64,000 nucleotides of DNA, taken from NCBI RefSeq assembly GCF_002287075.1, contig NZ_NSKE01000007.1, positions 62,001-126,000 of the forward strand, given 5' to 3'. A model generated the notes under the pieces. The model ran no database searches. It saw nothing but the letters and a program-made list of their open reading frames with translations, and was not told where the DNA came from. Both the position numbers and the translations under genes were made by a program. Position 1 is the stretch's first letter; every line of letters begins with the position of its first letter. The stretch comes from Fodinibius salipaludis. GTDB taxonomy: Bacteria > Bacteroidota > Rhodothermia > Balneolales > Balneolaceae. Positions 35,984 to 46,085 of this stretch are shown piece after piece.

Positions 35984-37327
35984 ATGTCACTAATGATTTC
36001 GGTCTCGGGCATCCGGGGCGTATTTGGTACTGATCTTACACCAGCAAATCTAACACAATTTACGGCTGCTTTCGGACATTGGTCAGGTGGCGGAAAAATT
36101 GTAGTCGGTCGTGATACACGTGTTACCGGACAAATCTGTGAAGATATTGTGTGCGCTGTTCTGCAATCGGTTGGTTGCGATGTTATCAAAGTAGGCGTTT
36201 CCCCAACTCCCACCGTGGCAATGGGAGTGCTCAAACATCAGGCTGATGGAGCTATTATTATTTCAGCCAGTCACAATCCAGAAGAATGGAATGCTCTGAA
36301 ATTATTAAATAGCAAAAGTGAGTTTCTCGATGAGAGTCAGGGCAAAAAAGTTATTAAGATTAGCGAAGATCAATCCTATTCCTATAAGAAGTATGATCAG
36401 GTAGGGACTGTTACAGTAGATGATGAGCTACTGGACTATCACATTCAAAAAATATTGGACCTTCCCTATATTGACCGCGACCTCATTGCCTCGCAGAACT
36501 TTTCGGTGGGTATTGACCCCGTAAACGGTACCGGAGCCGTGAGCTTACCCCAATTATTTGAGGCGCTCGGCGTGGACACTGTTCATGCCATCAACGATGA
36601 GCCCACCGGTATTTTTGCGCACGTGGCCGAGCCGCTTCCCGAACATTTGGGAGATATCTGTGAGCTGGTCAGAGAGGAAAGTTGTGATCTTGGTATCGTT
36701 ACTGATCCCGATGCAGACCGACTTGCACTGGTAACCGACAAAGGCAATCTTTTCGGAGAAGAGTATACCCAGGCCGCAGCCTTTGATTTTCTGTTGGATA
36801 AAAAAACAGGTCCCTGCGCCACTAACTTGTCCTCTTCTCGGGTGGCCGAAGATGTAGCTAAAAAATACGGGCAAAAGTGTCACCGTTCTTCGGTTGGTGA
36901 AATCAATGTCGTAAAAAAGATGCAGGAGGTTGATGCCGTGATTGGCGGTGAAGGAAACGGGGGCGTTATCAATCCTGATCTCCATTATGGGCGCGATGCG
37001 TTGGTGGGCACAGCGATGATCCTACAATTATTGGCGGAACGCGGTATCAGTGCACAAGAATACCGCAACAGTCTGCCCGATTACTACATGCGAAAAAGTA
37101 AGATGCAGCTGGCCGATGTTGACGGTGATGCCCTGCTCGAAAAGGCGAAATCGGAATATGCAGATTATAACCCCGATACTACCGATGGAGTAAAAATAGA
37201 TTTTGAAAATGGATGGGTACACCTCAGAAAATCCAATACCGAACCTATTATTCGCGTATATTCCGAAGGCATATCACCCGAAAAAGCAAAAGAGCTGGCA
37301 GAATCAGTCGTTCAAAGAATTCAATAA
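35984..37327 (+). CDS. glmM: Phosphoglucosamine mutase / phosphohexomutase
   Basis: A 447-residue alpha-D-phosphohexomutase. The catalytic phosphoserine is Ser96 in ISASHNP, the metal loop is DPDADRLA and the sugar-binding loop is GGEGNGGVI; the phosphate-binding C-terminus reads RKSNTEPIIRVYSE. The GEGNGG loop is what I know from archaeal-type and Bacteroidota phosphoglucosamine mutases rather than the GGExSGH of phosphomannomutase. The product would be glucosamine-1-phosphate for cell wall precursors. A phosphomannomutase role is the alternative. Confidence 0.85.
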   Translation: MSLMISVSGIRGVFGTDLTPANLTQFTAAFGHWSGGGKIVVGRDTRVTGQICEDIVCAVLQSVGCDVIKVGVSPTPTVAMGVLKHQADGAIIISASHNPEEWNALKLLNSKSEFLDESQGKKVIKISEDQSYSYKKYDQVGTVTVDDELLDYHIQKILDLPYIDRDLIASQNFSVGIDPVNGTGAVSLPQLFEALGVDTVHAINDEPTGIFAHVAEPLPEHLGDICELVREESCDLGIVTDPDADRLALVTDKGNLFGEEYTQAAAFDFLLDKKTGPCATNLSSSRVAEDVAKKYGQKCHRSSVGEINVVKKMQEVDAVIGGEGNGGVINPDLHYGRDALVGTAMILQLLAERGISAQEYRNSLPDYYMRKSKMQLADVDGDALLEKAKSEYADYNPDTTDGVKIDFENGWVHLRKSNTEPIIRVYSEGISPEKAKELAESVVQRIQ

Positions 37328-37416
37328 TTTTTTTAGAATTTTTTTGAATGTATTACCGGTACCTCCTGTTCTACCAATCTTAACTGAAGCAAATCTAAAA
37401 GAATATTATCTACAAT

Positions 37417-38466
37417 ATGGCGAATATTAAGGCTTATGCCGCGCATGATTCTGAAGCAGATTTAGAACCTCATAATATTGAACGTCGTAATACTAAAGAC
37501 GATGATGTAAAAATTGAAATAACCTATTGTGGCGTATGTCACAGCGATATCCATCAAGTTCGAAACGATTGGAACAACTCCCAATATCCTGTAGTACCCG
37601 GCCATGAAATAATTGGTCGCGTCACAGAAACAGGAAAAAATGTTGAGCACTTTAAGGAAGGACAACTTGTTGGAGTGGGATGCATGGTGGACTCTTGCCA
37701 GCATTGCAAACACTGTAAAAATGACCTCGAGCAGTTTTGTGAAGAAGGTGCTGTTATGACGTATAACGGGCCCGACAAGCACTTAGGGGGACATACTTTG
37801 GGCGGTTATTCAGAACAGATTATAGTAAATAAGGAATTTGTCCTGGATATACCTGACAATATTGACACAAAAGCTGCTGCTCCGCTACTCTGCGCCGGAA
37901 TTACTACCTGGTCGCCGCTTAGTCATTGGAATGTGCAAAAAGATGACAAAGTTGGCGTTATTGGCCTTGGCGGGCTTGGTCATATGGGCGTAAAATTTGC
38001 AGATGCCCTGGGTGCGGAAGTTGTAATGATTACCAGATCTCCTGAAAAAGCCGATGATGCCAAGAGACTCGGTGCCGATGAGGTACTCATTTCTACTGAT
38101 CAGGAACAGATGAGTGAGCACCAAGGTTCTTTTGACTTTTTACTAAATACCATTCCCGTCGGACATGATTTAGACCCATACATTCAGCTCTTGAGTATTG
38201 ATGCTACAATGGTGCTGGTTGGTGCTATTGAACCACTCGAAGAAATGCACGGCGGTGGATTAATTGGTGGCCGTAAACGCGTAGCGGGCTCAGTCATCGG
38301 AGGAATCAAAGAAACACAAGAAATGCTTGATTTCTGCGGCGAAAATGATATCACCTGCGATGTAGAAATGATTGATATTCAAAATATCAATGAAGCTTAC
38401 GAGCGGGTTGTTAATTCAGATGTGAAATATCGATTTGTTATTGACATGCAGTCGCTTAAAAAATAA
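37417..38466 (+). CDS. Zinc-dependent alcohol dehydrogenase, cinnamyl-alcohol type
   Basis: A 349-residue medium-chain dehydrogenase. Catalytic zinc ligands are in CGVCHSDIH and PGHEIIG; structural zinc in the four-cysteine block CMVDSCQHCKHCKNDLEQFC; the cofactor loop is GLGGLGHMGVKFA. The TRSPEKADDAKRLGAD stretch after the second strand points to NADP(H), as in the YahK/CAD group. It likely reduces aldehydes. It stands alone, with its own terminator downstream. Confidence 0.92.
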   Translation: MANIKAYAAHDSEADLEPHNIERRNTKDDDVKIEITYCGVCHSDIHQVRNDWNNSQYPVVPGHEIIGRVTETGKNVEHFKEGQLVGVGCMVDSCQHCKHCKNDLEQFCEEGAVMTYNGPDKHLGGHTLGGYSEQIIVNKEFVLDIPDNIDTKAAAPLLCAGITTWSPLSHWNVQKDDKVGVIGLGGLGHMGVKFADALGAEVVMITRSPEKADDAKRLGADEVLISTDQEQMSEHQGSFDFLLNTIPVGHDLDPYIQLLSIDATMVLVGAIEPLEEMHGGGLIGGRKRVAGSVIGGIKETQEMLDFCGENDITCDVEMIDIQNINEAYERVVNSDVKYRFVIDMQSLKK

Positions 38467-38489
38467 GCTCTCATTGCAATACAGATATA

Positions 38490-38533
38490 CCCATCCAAGA
38501 TGATTGATAGCTCATTGTCTTGGGTGGGTTTTT
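38490..38533 (+). terminator. Intrinsic terminator after the alcohol dehydrogenase
   Basis: CCCATCCAAGA (38490-38500) pairs with TCTTGGGTGGG (38518-38528), with one G-U pair, followed by a run of five T. Confidence 0.9.
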
Positions 38534-38655
38534 AAATTTGACCGAACTTCTTCTATTGATCAGTTTTCCGGTAAAAGAACGCGATTTTATCGGGCATCAG
38601 AGTTTCTTATCTTAGATTTTTCTAAAATAGAAATTATCCACAAAGAAACAGCTAT

Positions 38656-39537
38656 ATGATCACTTCCATGACGGGTTTCGGTCGCGGCGAAGCCTCAGAA
38701 AACGGTATCGCCGTAACGGTTGAGCTCAAATCAGTAAACAGCCGCTACTTGGATATTTCACTGCGACTTCCGCAATCCCTGCAGGATAAAGAGCTGGATA
38801 TTAAAGAAATCCTGCAAGAACATGTCGAGCGGGGAAAGGTGAATGTCTCAATCCGTGTTGACAAATCGGATACCGGTGAACCGGAGATCACATTTAATGA
38901 GAATCTCGTTCAGGGTTATAAAGATATGCTCAATGACTTGCGCAAAGCGGCTGGCATTGAGGAACCTATCACGCTGAAAACATTTCTGGAATTCAACGAT
39001 ATTTTTGAATCCCGTGAAGACGATGAAGAGACCAAGGAGCAAATTTGGGATCTTGCCCAACAAGCCGTTAAAGAAGCAGCCAATGAATTGAAGAAGATGC
39101 GTCTGCAGGAAGGAAGTCAGCTTGAAAATGATCTCAATCAGCGCATCGATCACATTGAAAAGATGCTCAATATCGTCATGGATAAAGTGGACGGCCGCTC
39201 CAAAGAGATTAAAGAAGATCTCATTGAACGAATAAACGAGCTTATTGAGAGCGATAAGATTGATCCCGAGCGACTGGAAATGGAAGTGGCTGTTTTGGTC
39301 GATAAGATGGATATCACTGAAGAAATTGTGAGAACCCAATCTCATATTAAGTTTTTCCGTGAAGCCGTCAACAATGATGAGGCTGTCGGACGACGACTCA
39401 ATTTTCTTAGTCAGGAAATCAATCGCGAAATTAACACCATTGGCTCCAAAGCCAACGATTCCGAAATTTCGCAGTATATCGTCAAAGCCAAAGAAAGCTT
39501 AGAACAAATTCGAGAACAGGTGCAGAACGTTGAATAA
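38656..39537 (+). CDS. yicC: YicC family protein (endoribonuclease-type)
   Basis: A 293-residue protein. The N-terminal MITSMTGFGRGEA and ELKSVNSRYLDIS, and the C-terminal GRRLNFLSQEINREINTIGSKAND, are strict YicC signatures. Family members have been described as endoribonucleases involved in small-RNA turnover. It overlaps gmk by 8 nt, a conserved neighbour pair in many bacteria. Confidence 0.95.
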   Translation: MITSMTGFGRGEASENGIAVTVELKSVNSRYLDISLRLPQSLQDKELDIKEILQEHVERGKVNVSIRVDKSDTGEPEITFNENLVQGYKDMLNDLRKAAGIEEPITLKTFLEFNDIFESREDDEETKEQIWDLAQQAVKEAANELKKMRLQEGSQLENDLNQRIDHIEKMLNIVMDKVDGRSKEIKEDLIERINELIESDKIDPERLEMEVAVLVDKMDITEEIVRTQSHIKFFREAVNNDEAVGRRLNFLSQEINREINTIGSKANDSEISQYIVKAKESLEQIREQVQNVE

Positions 39538-40108
39538 GAAAACAACACCCGGTAAAGTCATTGTAATAGTAGCACCCAGCGGTGCCGGAAAAACCACCAT
39601 TGCCCAACGCCTGCTGAAAGAATATCCGAAGATAGAGTTTTCGGTATCTGCCACGACGCGGAAACCACGAAAAGACGAAAAAGATGGTGAAGACTATTAT
39701 TTTTTAAGCGACGAAGAATTTGATCGAAGAATAAAAAACGGGGAGTTTCTGGAGTGGGAACACTACAGTGGTAATCGCTACGGTACCCTGCAATCTGAAG
39801 TTGATAAACTGGTGGAATCTGGGTATTTTCCTCTGCTTGATGTCGAAGTGAAGGGGGCCCTTAATGTACAGCGGCTCTACAACTCAGGCGCCATTTCCAT
39901 TTTTATTGAACCACCCTCATTGGAGGAACTTAAAAACAGGCTCTCTAAGCGAGGCAGTGAAACAGAAAGCTCGCTGCAACAACGCCTGAAACGGGCAGAA
40001 ATGGAAATAAAATATGCCGATCGCTTCGACTATTCTGTTGTTAATGACGATCTTGAAGAAGCATACACAGAAGTCAAGAATATTATAGAACCCTTTATCA
40101 CTGATTAA
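39530..40108 (+). CDS. gmk: Guanylate kinase
   Basis: A 192-residue kinase forming GDP from GMP. Walker A APSGAGKTT, the GMP site SATTRKPR, the DGEDYYFLSDEEF lid segment and EWEHYSGNRYGT are present. The start is a TTG at 39530 inside the yicC end; the P-loop begins about 12 residues later, so a downstream start would be too short. It leads the gmk-rpoZ-coaBC set. Confidence 0.96.
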   Translation: MNKKTTPGKVIVIVAPSGAGKTTIAQRLLKEYPKIEFSVSATTRKPRKDEKDGEDYYFLSDEEFDRRIKNGEFLEWEHYSGNRYGTLQSEVDKLVESGYFPLLDVEVKGALNVQRLYNSGAISIFIEPPSLEELKNRLSKRGSETESSLQQRLKRAEMEIKYADRFDYSVVNDDLEEAYTEVKNIIEPFITD

Positions 40109-40123
40109 AAGCTGGATTACAAC

Positions 40124-40417
40124 ATGGGTATTAAAACATTAGATATTGAAAAGCTGAATAAAGACACTGGTAATCAGTACGAGCTGATTACAATCATGTC
40201 TAAACGAGCCCGTCAAATAGCGGCTCAGGAAAAGCTTGAACTTGATGAAAAGCTGAAGTACTTCGAAGGTTTTGAGGATGACGACGAGTTCACCTTTAAC
40301 GAGGAACAGGAAAATATCTCAAAAGAGTTTGAAAAGCGGAATCACTCTACACAGCGCGCTATTGAAGAAATGAGTAATGGAGAAGTTTATTTCCGTTATC
40401 CACAAGAAGAAGATTAA
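40124..40417 (+). CDS. rpoZ: RNA polymerase omega subunit
   Basis: A 97-residue Rpb6-like protein. The NQYELITIMSKRARQIAA segment matches the omega/Rpb6 helix that clasps the beta-prime subunit; the tail is acidic, as in Bacteroidota forms. The position between gmk and coaBC is a classic one for rpoZ. It has a 15-nt gap to gmk and a 3-nt gap to coaBC. Confidence 0.92.
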   Translation: MGIKTLDIEKLNKDTGNQYELITIMSKRARQIAAQEKLELDEKLKYFEGFEDDDEFTFNEEQENISKEFEKRNHSTQRAIEEMSNGEVYFRYPQEED

Positions 40418-40420
40418 TGT

Positions 40421-41623
40421 ATGTTATCCGGCAAACGGATAATACTGGGTGTTACCGGAGGAATTGCAGCCTATAAGGCTGCTTTTCTTTTACGTGCCTT
40501 ACAAAAGGCCGGTGCCGAAGTACGTGTAACAATGACACCCGCCGCTACTCGTTTTGTAGGTACCGAAACCTTTTCCTCCCTTTCCAAACACGAAGTTGCT
40601 GTTGATGTTTTTCCCGAAAAAGACTCGGCAACTGATTCGTGGACCCAACATATCTCTTGGGCCGAATGGGCTGATCTTTTTGTGATTGCCCCCTGCACGG
40701 CCAATACACTTTCCAAAATTGCAAATGGGGCAGCTGATAACATGCTTACTTCAACGGTATTGGCTGCGCGTTGTCCGCTGTTTATCTGTCCAACTATGGA
40801 CGGTGAGATGTTTGAGTCACCTGCAGTACAAAAGAATCTCGAAACAGTTCAGGAGTTTGGATATCATATTTTAGAGCCTGAAGAAGGCTATTTAGCAAGT
40901 GGATTAGAAGGCAAGGGACGCCTGCCGGAAACAAATCTCATTCTCGAAAAATGCAATACTGTCCTAAGCCAGTATCGATCAAATGGTCCCTTAGCCGGTA
41001 AAAAAGTAGTGGTTACTGCCGGCCCCACCCGGGAACATATCGATCCGGTCCGTTTTATTTCCAATCCCAGTTCTGGAAAAATGGGCTTTGCCATGGCCAA
41101 AGCTGCACAAAATATGGGCGCTGATGTTACCTTGATTCATGGTCCCGTTACTATTGAAAAACCTGAAGGCATTACTACCATTGAAATTGAATCGGCACAA
41201 GAACTCTTTGAACAGGTTCAAAACCATTCCGATGCGAATGTAGTAATTATGGCCGCGGCCGTTTCGGATTTTACTCCTAAAGAAACTCATCAACAAAAAG
41301 TAAAAAAAGACAAGGCCGACTCTTCCATCCAGCTCAAAAAAACACCTGATATTCTTTCTTGGCTCGGCGATCATAAAAATGATGGGCAAATCCTCATCGG
41401 CTTTGCAATGGAAACTGAGAATCTCCTTGAAAACGCCAAGGACAAACTTGAAAGAAAAAATGCCGACTGGATTGTAGCAAACTCCCTCAATGATGATGAC
41501 TCCGGGTTTGCATCCGATAAAAACAAGGTGCACCTGCTTAGCAAAAATGATTCAATACAAATAGAAGGGTTAAAATCTGAAGTTGCCCGACAAGTGCTGT
41601 CCCATATTTTCAAGAACAGTTAA
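40421..41623 (+). CDS. coaBC: Phosphopantothenoylcysteine decarboxylase/synthase
   Basis: A 400-residue bifunctional CoA-pathway enzyme. The N-terminal FMN-binding decarboxylase (CoaC, about 1-185) has [11 protein letters not shown] and [15 protein letters not shown]; the usual PxMNxxMW motif reads PTMDGEMF, with Asp for Asn. The C-terminal synthetase (CoaB, about 190-400) has [17 protein letters not shown] and the KKTPDIL lysine motif. The Asp form is, as I recall, common in Bacteroidota CoaBC. Its stop codon overlaps the stop of the opposite histidine kinase. Confidence 0.95.
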   Translation: MLSGKRIILGVTGGIAAYKAAFLLRALQKAGAEVRVTMTPAATRFVGTETFSSLSKHEVAVDVFPEKDSATDSWTQHISWAEWADLFVIAPCTANTLSKIANGAADNMLTSTVLAARCPLFICPTMDGEMFESPAVQKNLETVQEFGYHILEPEEGYLASGLEGKGRLPETNLILEKCNTVLSQYRSNGPLAGKKVVVTAGPTREHIDPVRFISNPSSGKMGFAMAKAAQNMGADVTLIHGPVTIEKPEGITTIEIESAQELFEQVQNHSDANVVIMAAAVSDFTPKETHQQKVKKDKADSSIQLKKTPDILSWLGDHKNDGQILIGFAMETENLLENAKDKLERKNADWIVANSLNDDDSGFASDKNKVHLLSKNDSIQIEGLKSEVARQVLSHIFKNS

Positions 41624-43773
41624 TTGGTACCATTCTCATTCGCAATCAGTAAACTCCCACTGCCGGTTTGCTTTTTATTTTCAAACACGACCTTAAATTC
41701 CGTTCCCCCATCAGAAGTATAAAAAAGCTCTCCTTCAAGCTGATTGGTCAATGTTTCTATCAGATTCATGCCAATCGAAGCATGATTCTCCACCGTAAAA
41801 CCGTCCGGTAATCCCTTGCCATTATCACGAACGATCATAGAAATTTCCTTATCTGATTTCGTAAGCAGGATCTCTATTTTCCCCGGCTGACTATTATCAA
41901 AAGCATGTTTATAAGCATTCGTTACCATCTCGTTGATGAGGATTGCACTTGGTATGGCCTGGTTGATATCAAGCAACACATTTCCCGTGTCTACCTCCAC
42001 ATCGATGTGCTGATGATTAAATGGCAACGTGTTTTTAATAGTATCAATCAATTTGGATATATACTCCTCAAATGAGATATCAATAAAATTCCCCGATTGA
42101 TACAACAACTCATGCACAATACCGATTGACTGTATCCGAAGCTGTCCATCATTCAAGGCATTACGAATTTCTTCGTTATCAGCCTCAAATGCCTGAAGCT
42201 GCAACATACCAGAAATAATCGCCAGATTATTTTTCACCCGATGATGAATCTCTTCCAGTAACACTTGCTTTTCTTTCACCGACTTCTTCAGTTGTTCCTG
42301 GTATTTCTTCTGCTCCGTGATATCCACATAAATACCAAACCCGGCAATAGGATCCTCATCTAAATAAACGGGTATGGCTCCTAATAAAAGATTGAGCTTT
42401 TCGCCCTGCTTTGTATACCTGATGATATCAGTATAAAACTTGTCTTCTTCGAACCCTTTGTCAGGCATCCGAGGTATTATTTGATCATCCTCTTCACCAA
42501 CAATTATTTCATCAATATCTCTATTAAGCAACTCCTCTTCGGTGTATCCGAAAAGTTCTTCAAAACTTTTATTTACTTTCTGCACCCTATTTTGGGTATC
42601 AATCATCACCATGGCACCGGGGGCTTTCAGAAACAGCTTTCTGAATAACTCTTCACTTTTTCTAAGTTTCTCCTGCGCTTTTTTCTGCTCTGTCAAATCC
42701 CGAACAATAGCCTGCACATAAACATCCTCAACTAATTGCAGTCGATTCAGACTTACTTCTACATCTACCGGTTTACCAGCCAATGTCTGATGCTGCCATT
42801 CAAAAACTTGCGGGGTTCCCTCCAGGGCCTTTTGGATTTTTTTGCGTGCTTTTGCATCCGATTTTTGTCCATCTGGCTGAAATTCGGGAGAAAAATAAAC
42901 AGGCGATTTACCTAAGATCTGCTCTTTTGAATCCAATCCGAAAATATTAACCACCTGGCTGTTACACTCGATAAATTGATCTTCATCCATAATAAAAATG
43001 CCGTCGTTGGCATTCTCAAACAACCGTTGATAACGAATCTCCGCCTGTTTCTCATTCGTAACATCTTCAATGAAAGTAAGAATAGAAATGAGATCACCAT
43101 TATCATCCCGCATCACCGAAGTATGTATACTGAGATCTACCAAATGCCCTTCACGGTGATACATTTTGACCTCAAAGTGCGTTTTATCGCCCTTGCCACT
43201 CATTAGGTAATCCATATTCCTTTTGACTACCCCTAGATCATCCTCATAGAAATCAAACACCTCAGGAGAATGCCCCAGAACCAGGCTTTTAGGATAACCA
43301 GTCATCTCCTTTGCTCTTTCGGACCACTCAATAACTTTAAAATCCGCATCCCATTTTATCATAGCCAGTGGGCTATGGTTGACATGATGATTCAACTCAT
43401 CAAAAGCTCGCTTCGCTTTCTTTTCCGCCTCCACACGTTCGGTGACATCATGAATAAATGCCATACGAGCATTTTTAAATCCATTTTTGTAGGGATGGGA
43501 AGAAACCATCACATAAATTAACTCCCCTTCTTTAGTTTGATGACGGGCAACTTCGATACGATTCGACACACCATCTTCACGATTCTCGACAACCTGATCT
43601 AACTTTTCATAAGCATCTTTAGGCCGCAAATCATAAAGATTCAAAGATTTTATCTCATCTTTGTGAAATTTATACTTTTCCCAAAATGCCCCATTAGCTT
43701 CCAGTATATCAAGCGAATCCTTGTCATAGATAAGGACGGGGTTGGGGTTTAGATCAAAAAGCGACCGATCCAT
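41620..43773 (-). CDS. Four-PAS sensor histidine kinase (HisKA_2 type)
   Basis: A 717-residue soluble kinase with no membrane segment. Four PAS domains are spaced along about residues 5-120, 130-255, 258-380 and 385-495, each closed by a DVTE/DLTEQKK-like linker. The phosphoacceptor His510 is in EEIHHRVKNNLAIISGMLQLQ, the HisKA_2 box, followed by an HATPase_c domain with NEMVTNAYKHAF and DNGKGLP. No response regulator is adjacent, so it is an orphan. A PAS-rich soluble sensor often reads redox, light or small ligands; none can be named here. Confidence 0.92.
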   Translation of the reverse strand: MDRSLFDLNPNPVLIYDKDSLDILEANGAFWEKYKFHKDEIKSLNLYDLRPKDAYEKLDQVVENREDGVSNRIEVARHQTKEGELIYVMVSSHPYKNGFKNARMAFIHDVTERVEAEKKAKRAFDELNHHVNHSPLAMIKWDADFKVIEWSERAKEMTGYPKSLVLGHSPEVFDFYEDDLGVVKRNMDYLMSGKGDKTHFEVKMYHREGHLVDLSIHTSVMRDDNGDLISILTFIEDVTNEKQAEIRYQRLFENANDGIFIMDEDQFIECNSQVVNIFGLDSKEQILGKSPVYFSPEFQPDGQKSDAKARKKIQKALEGTPQVFEWQHQTLAGKPVDVEVSLNRLQLVEDVYVQAIVRDLTEQKKAQEKLRKSEELFRKLFLKAPGAMVMIDTQNRVQKVNKSFEELFGYTEEELLNRDIDEIIVGEEDDQIIPRMPDKGFEEDKFYTDIIRYTKQGEKLNLLLGAIPVYLDEDPIAGFGIYVDITEQKKYQEQLKKSVKEKQVLLEEIHHRVKNNLAIISGMLQLQAFEADNEEIRNALNDGQLRIQSIGIVHELLYQSGNFIDISFEEYISKLIDTIKNTLPFNHQHIDVEVDTGNVLLDINQAIPSAILINEMVTNAYKHAFDNSQPGKIEILLTKSDKEISMIVRDNGKGLPDGFTVENHASIGMNLIETLTNQLEGELFYTSDGGTEFKVVFENKKQTGSGSLLIANENGTN

Positions 43774-43853
43774 AGATGATATTTAACTTGTCCTTTTATT
43801 TTACCCTAAGAGTAACTGTACAATCTATCTAATTCAAGTTTTGTGAATTAAAA

Positions 43854-44996
43854 TTAAAACTCCCATTTATAGGTTCGATGTGTTTTATGATGAAAGCATC
43901 CCAATGCTTCTAAGCTACGCTGCATCAACCAGTTGCTTTCACTTACCCAAGCCCCTTCCAAATATTGCAGTGCAGGTGCTGCTTTCTTAGTAAACTGAAT
44001 ACCTCTGGTAAATGTGAGTGCCTCCAGTCCTATTTTGCGATATTGTGGGCGTGTGCCGTAAACAAGTGTTCTTAAATGTCGGGCCCGTCGTTTAAACCAC
44101 AACAGCTTGGGATAATGCCACCAACGCAATTTCCCTCCGGTCTCCTTTGACAATTCGTTGAGATCAGGCACGCAGACAACAAACGAGGCCGGCTCACCAT
44201 CCACAAAAGCGATAAGTACACTTTCGGCAATCAATACCGGCTTTAGTTTCTTAATCATCCCCTCAACCGTATCACGAGTAAGCTCGGTAAATTCCATTTC
44301 ACGCTCTGTAATATCCTGTTCGCTCCAGGCTTCGTTATAAATTTGGCGTATGTATTCTGCATCACGATGAATATTTTTCTTATCAAGTGAGCGCAATGTT
44401 ACATCAGACCGGGCTTCAATACGATTTGTAATTCGTTTCATGCGATCCGGAATAGGCTTATCGAAGCTACGTTTATAGCTCCAATGATCGTCCAGTTTCA
44501 CTGCCCCTGTTTGCTCCAGATATTCTTTGTAATATGGCGGATGATAAAACATCCCGTAAATGGGAGGTTCCTCATAATTTTCTACCAGTAAACCCCAATA
44601 AATATCGTTTTCACCAAAATTAATGGGGCCACGCATGGCACTGTATCCGCGCTGTCGATGCCAGTCGGTCGCAAAATTTATTATCGCCTCTGCAATGTCC
44701 GGATCATCCAACATCTCAATAAACCCCATCCCTCCCATTGTGGGTTCAAGCACTTTGTCACGCTCTGGCGTATTCATCACCGCAAAACGTCCTACAACTT
44801 CATTACCCTCTTTTACAAGAAATCGCTCACACTCTCCTTTCTCAAAAAACACATTTTCACTTCGGTCAAAAATGCTTTCTATTTCAGAACGAAACGGTGG
44901 GGCCCATTTGGGATAGTTTTCATAAATTCGAAATGGTAACTGATGGAATGCATCAATTTGTGGCGACGTATTTACCAATTCAAAGCTATAAGCCAT
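43854..44996 (-). CDS. GNAT-like acyltransferase-fold protein
   Basis: A 380-residue soluble protein. The first half has FRIYENYPKWAPPF and RFLVKEGNEVVGRFAV, then GFIEMLDDP and RGYSAMRGPINF; the second half, from about 190, repeats the fold with YNEAWSEQDITE, LIAFVDGEPASFVV and YRKIGLEALTFTRGIQF. The layout suggests two GNAT domains in tandem, with YRKIGLEAL as a degenerate acyl-CoA loop. I know this as a conserved uncharacterised family in Bacteroidota. Substrate unknown. It stands alone, with short spacers on both sides. Confidence 0.65.
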   Translation of the reverse strand: MAYSFELVNTSPQIDAFHQLPFRIYENYPKWAPPFRSEIESIFDRSENVFFEKGECERFLVKEGNEVVGRFAVMNTPERDKVLEPTMGGMGFIEMLDDPDIAEAIINFATDWHRQRGYSAMRGPINFGENDIYWGLLVENYEEPPIYGMFYHPPYYKEYLEQTGAVKLDDHWSYKRSFDKPIPDRMKRITNRIEARSDVTLRSLDKKNIHRDAEYIRQIYNEAWSEQDITEREMEFTELTRDTVEGMIKKLKPVLIAESVLIAFVDGEPASFVVCVPDLNELSKETGGKLRWWHYPKLLWFKRRARHLRTLVYGTRPQYRKIGLEALTFTRGIQFTKKAAPALQYLEGAWVSESNWLMQRSLEALGCFHHKTHRTYKWEF

Positions 44997-45127
44997 TTGT
45001 CAGGAAGGTCACTTTGTTTAAAATCTAATCTTACGATTCATCTAATTGGGAAAATTATTCATAGATTTACAATAGAATAACACCTATTATTAGACGGCAA
45101 AATGCCAACTAAATATCGACAACTGGC

Positions 45128-46084
45128 TTGAAGGAACAAAAGAAAAAAAAGCTGATAGCAATTCTGTTGTTAGTATCGTGTTTTATAAGCGGATTTATCC
45201 TCTTTTCTACATCTGATAAAAACACCAAACGACTATCAACGCTGTCACAAGCCGACTCACTTATTCAACAACAGTTTTCAAGTTTTAATATACCCGAAGA
45301 TCAAATATCTGTTGGCACCACCCGGGTGGACTCAAATTTTTATCGCAAAACATATTTTGTTGGACTTCCCTATCGTTTTTCAAAAACCCAGTTCCACGCC
45401 GAACTCAATGATGCCCTTTCTCCATTCGGTATTCGAACTCCGGCTCGTGTCACTTTCCCCCAGAAAAATGTTAATATACAATTATCATACCGAGAGACTG
45501 TAATTCGAACAATTTCACTCCAAACTGATCCCGAGCTTTCGTTACAACAAAATGATATCAGCCTCCTGTTAGCTTTTGGTGATATCCCTGAATCACAACT
45601 TATATCGCAACTGAATGCTCTTGCCGAACCTATCCCCCTGGTGTTAAAAATTGAACAGCCGATGCAGGTCCAAACACTGAAGAAAGAACTCAACGGACAA
45701 TATGCTTCCGTAATATTTTGGTTTCAGAACAAAAACGGGGACGATCTGATCAAAACAAATCCGGAAGCAGCCCGTGCCCGCCTTGATCGATTACAGGATA
45801 TTTCCCCCAACACCAAAGTCTTGGTTACTCAAAATGATGCCGCCCAATTGATCGACAACTTTAACAAGTTAACATTTGTCGATGCTTCAAACGCTCAGTT
45901 ACTACATGAACAATTAGGTAAAAAAAGTTTCCTTGAAGAGCTTACATTATTGCAATCCAATACTCAAACTTTTTTAGCGTTAATTACCGGAACAGAGACC
46001 ACTGTAGAATGGCTGATCCAAAAATTACCGGATCTCAAAAAAGCGGGGGCCCGAATCATCCCACCGCCAAAAATGAATTTATAA
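45128..46084 (+). CDS. Unknown membrane-anchored exported protein
   Basis: I do not recognise the family. The 318-residue protein has a lysine-rich N-terminus and one helix (about 9-27), then an all-soluble region. A segment near 137-185 (ISLLLAFGDIPESQLISQLNALAEP) recalls the first strand of divergent polysaccharide deacetylases (YibQ type), but I see no DD or HxxxH metal residues, so that would be an inactive relative at best. The start is TTG at 45128. It ends 1 nt before the lipase ATG, so the two are co-translated. Confidence 0.65.
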   Translation: MKEQKKKKLIAILLLVSCFISGFILFSTSDKNTKRLSTLSQADSLIQQQFSSFNIPEDQISVGTTRVDSNFYRKTYFVGLPYRFSKTQFHAELNDALSPFGIRTPARVTFPQKNVNIQLSYRETVIRTISLQTDPELSLQQNDISLLLAFGDIPESQLISQLNALAEPIPLVLKIEQPMQVQTLKKELNGQYASVIFWFQNKNGDDLIKTNPEAARARLDRLQDISPNTKVLVTQNDAAQLIDNFNKLTFVDASNAQLLHEQLGKKSFLEELTLLQSNTQTFLALITGTETTVEWLIQKLPDLKKAGARIIPPPKMNL

Positions 46085-46085
46085 T

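Noticed and set aside
37321-37416. Terminator after the phosphoglucosamine mutase gene
   Set aside because: There are T-runs but no stem in front of them.
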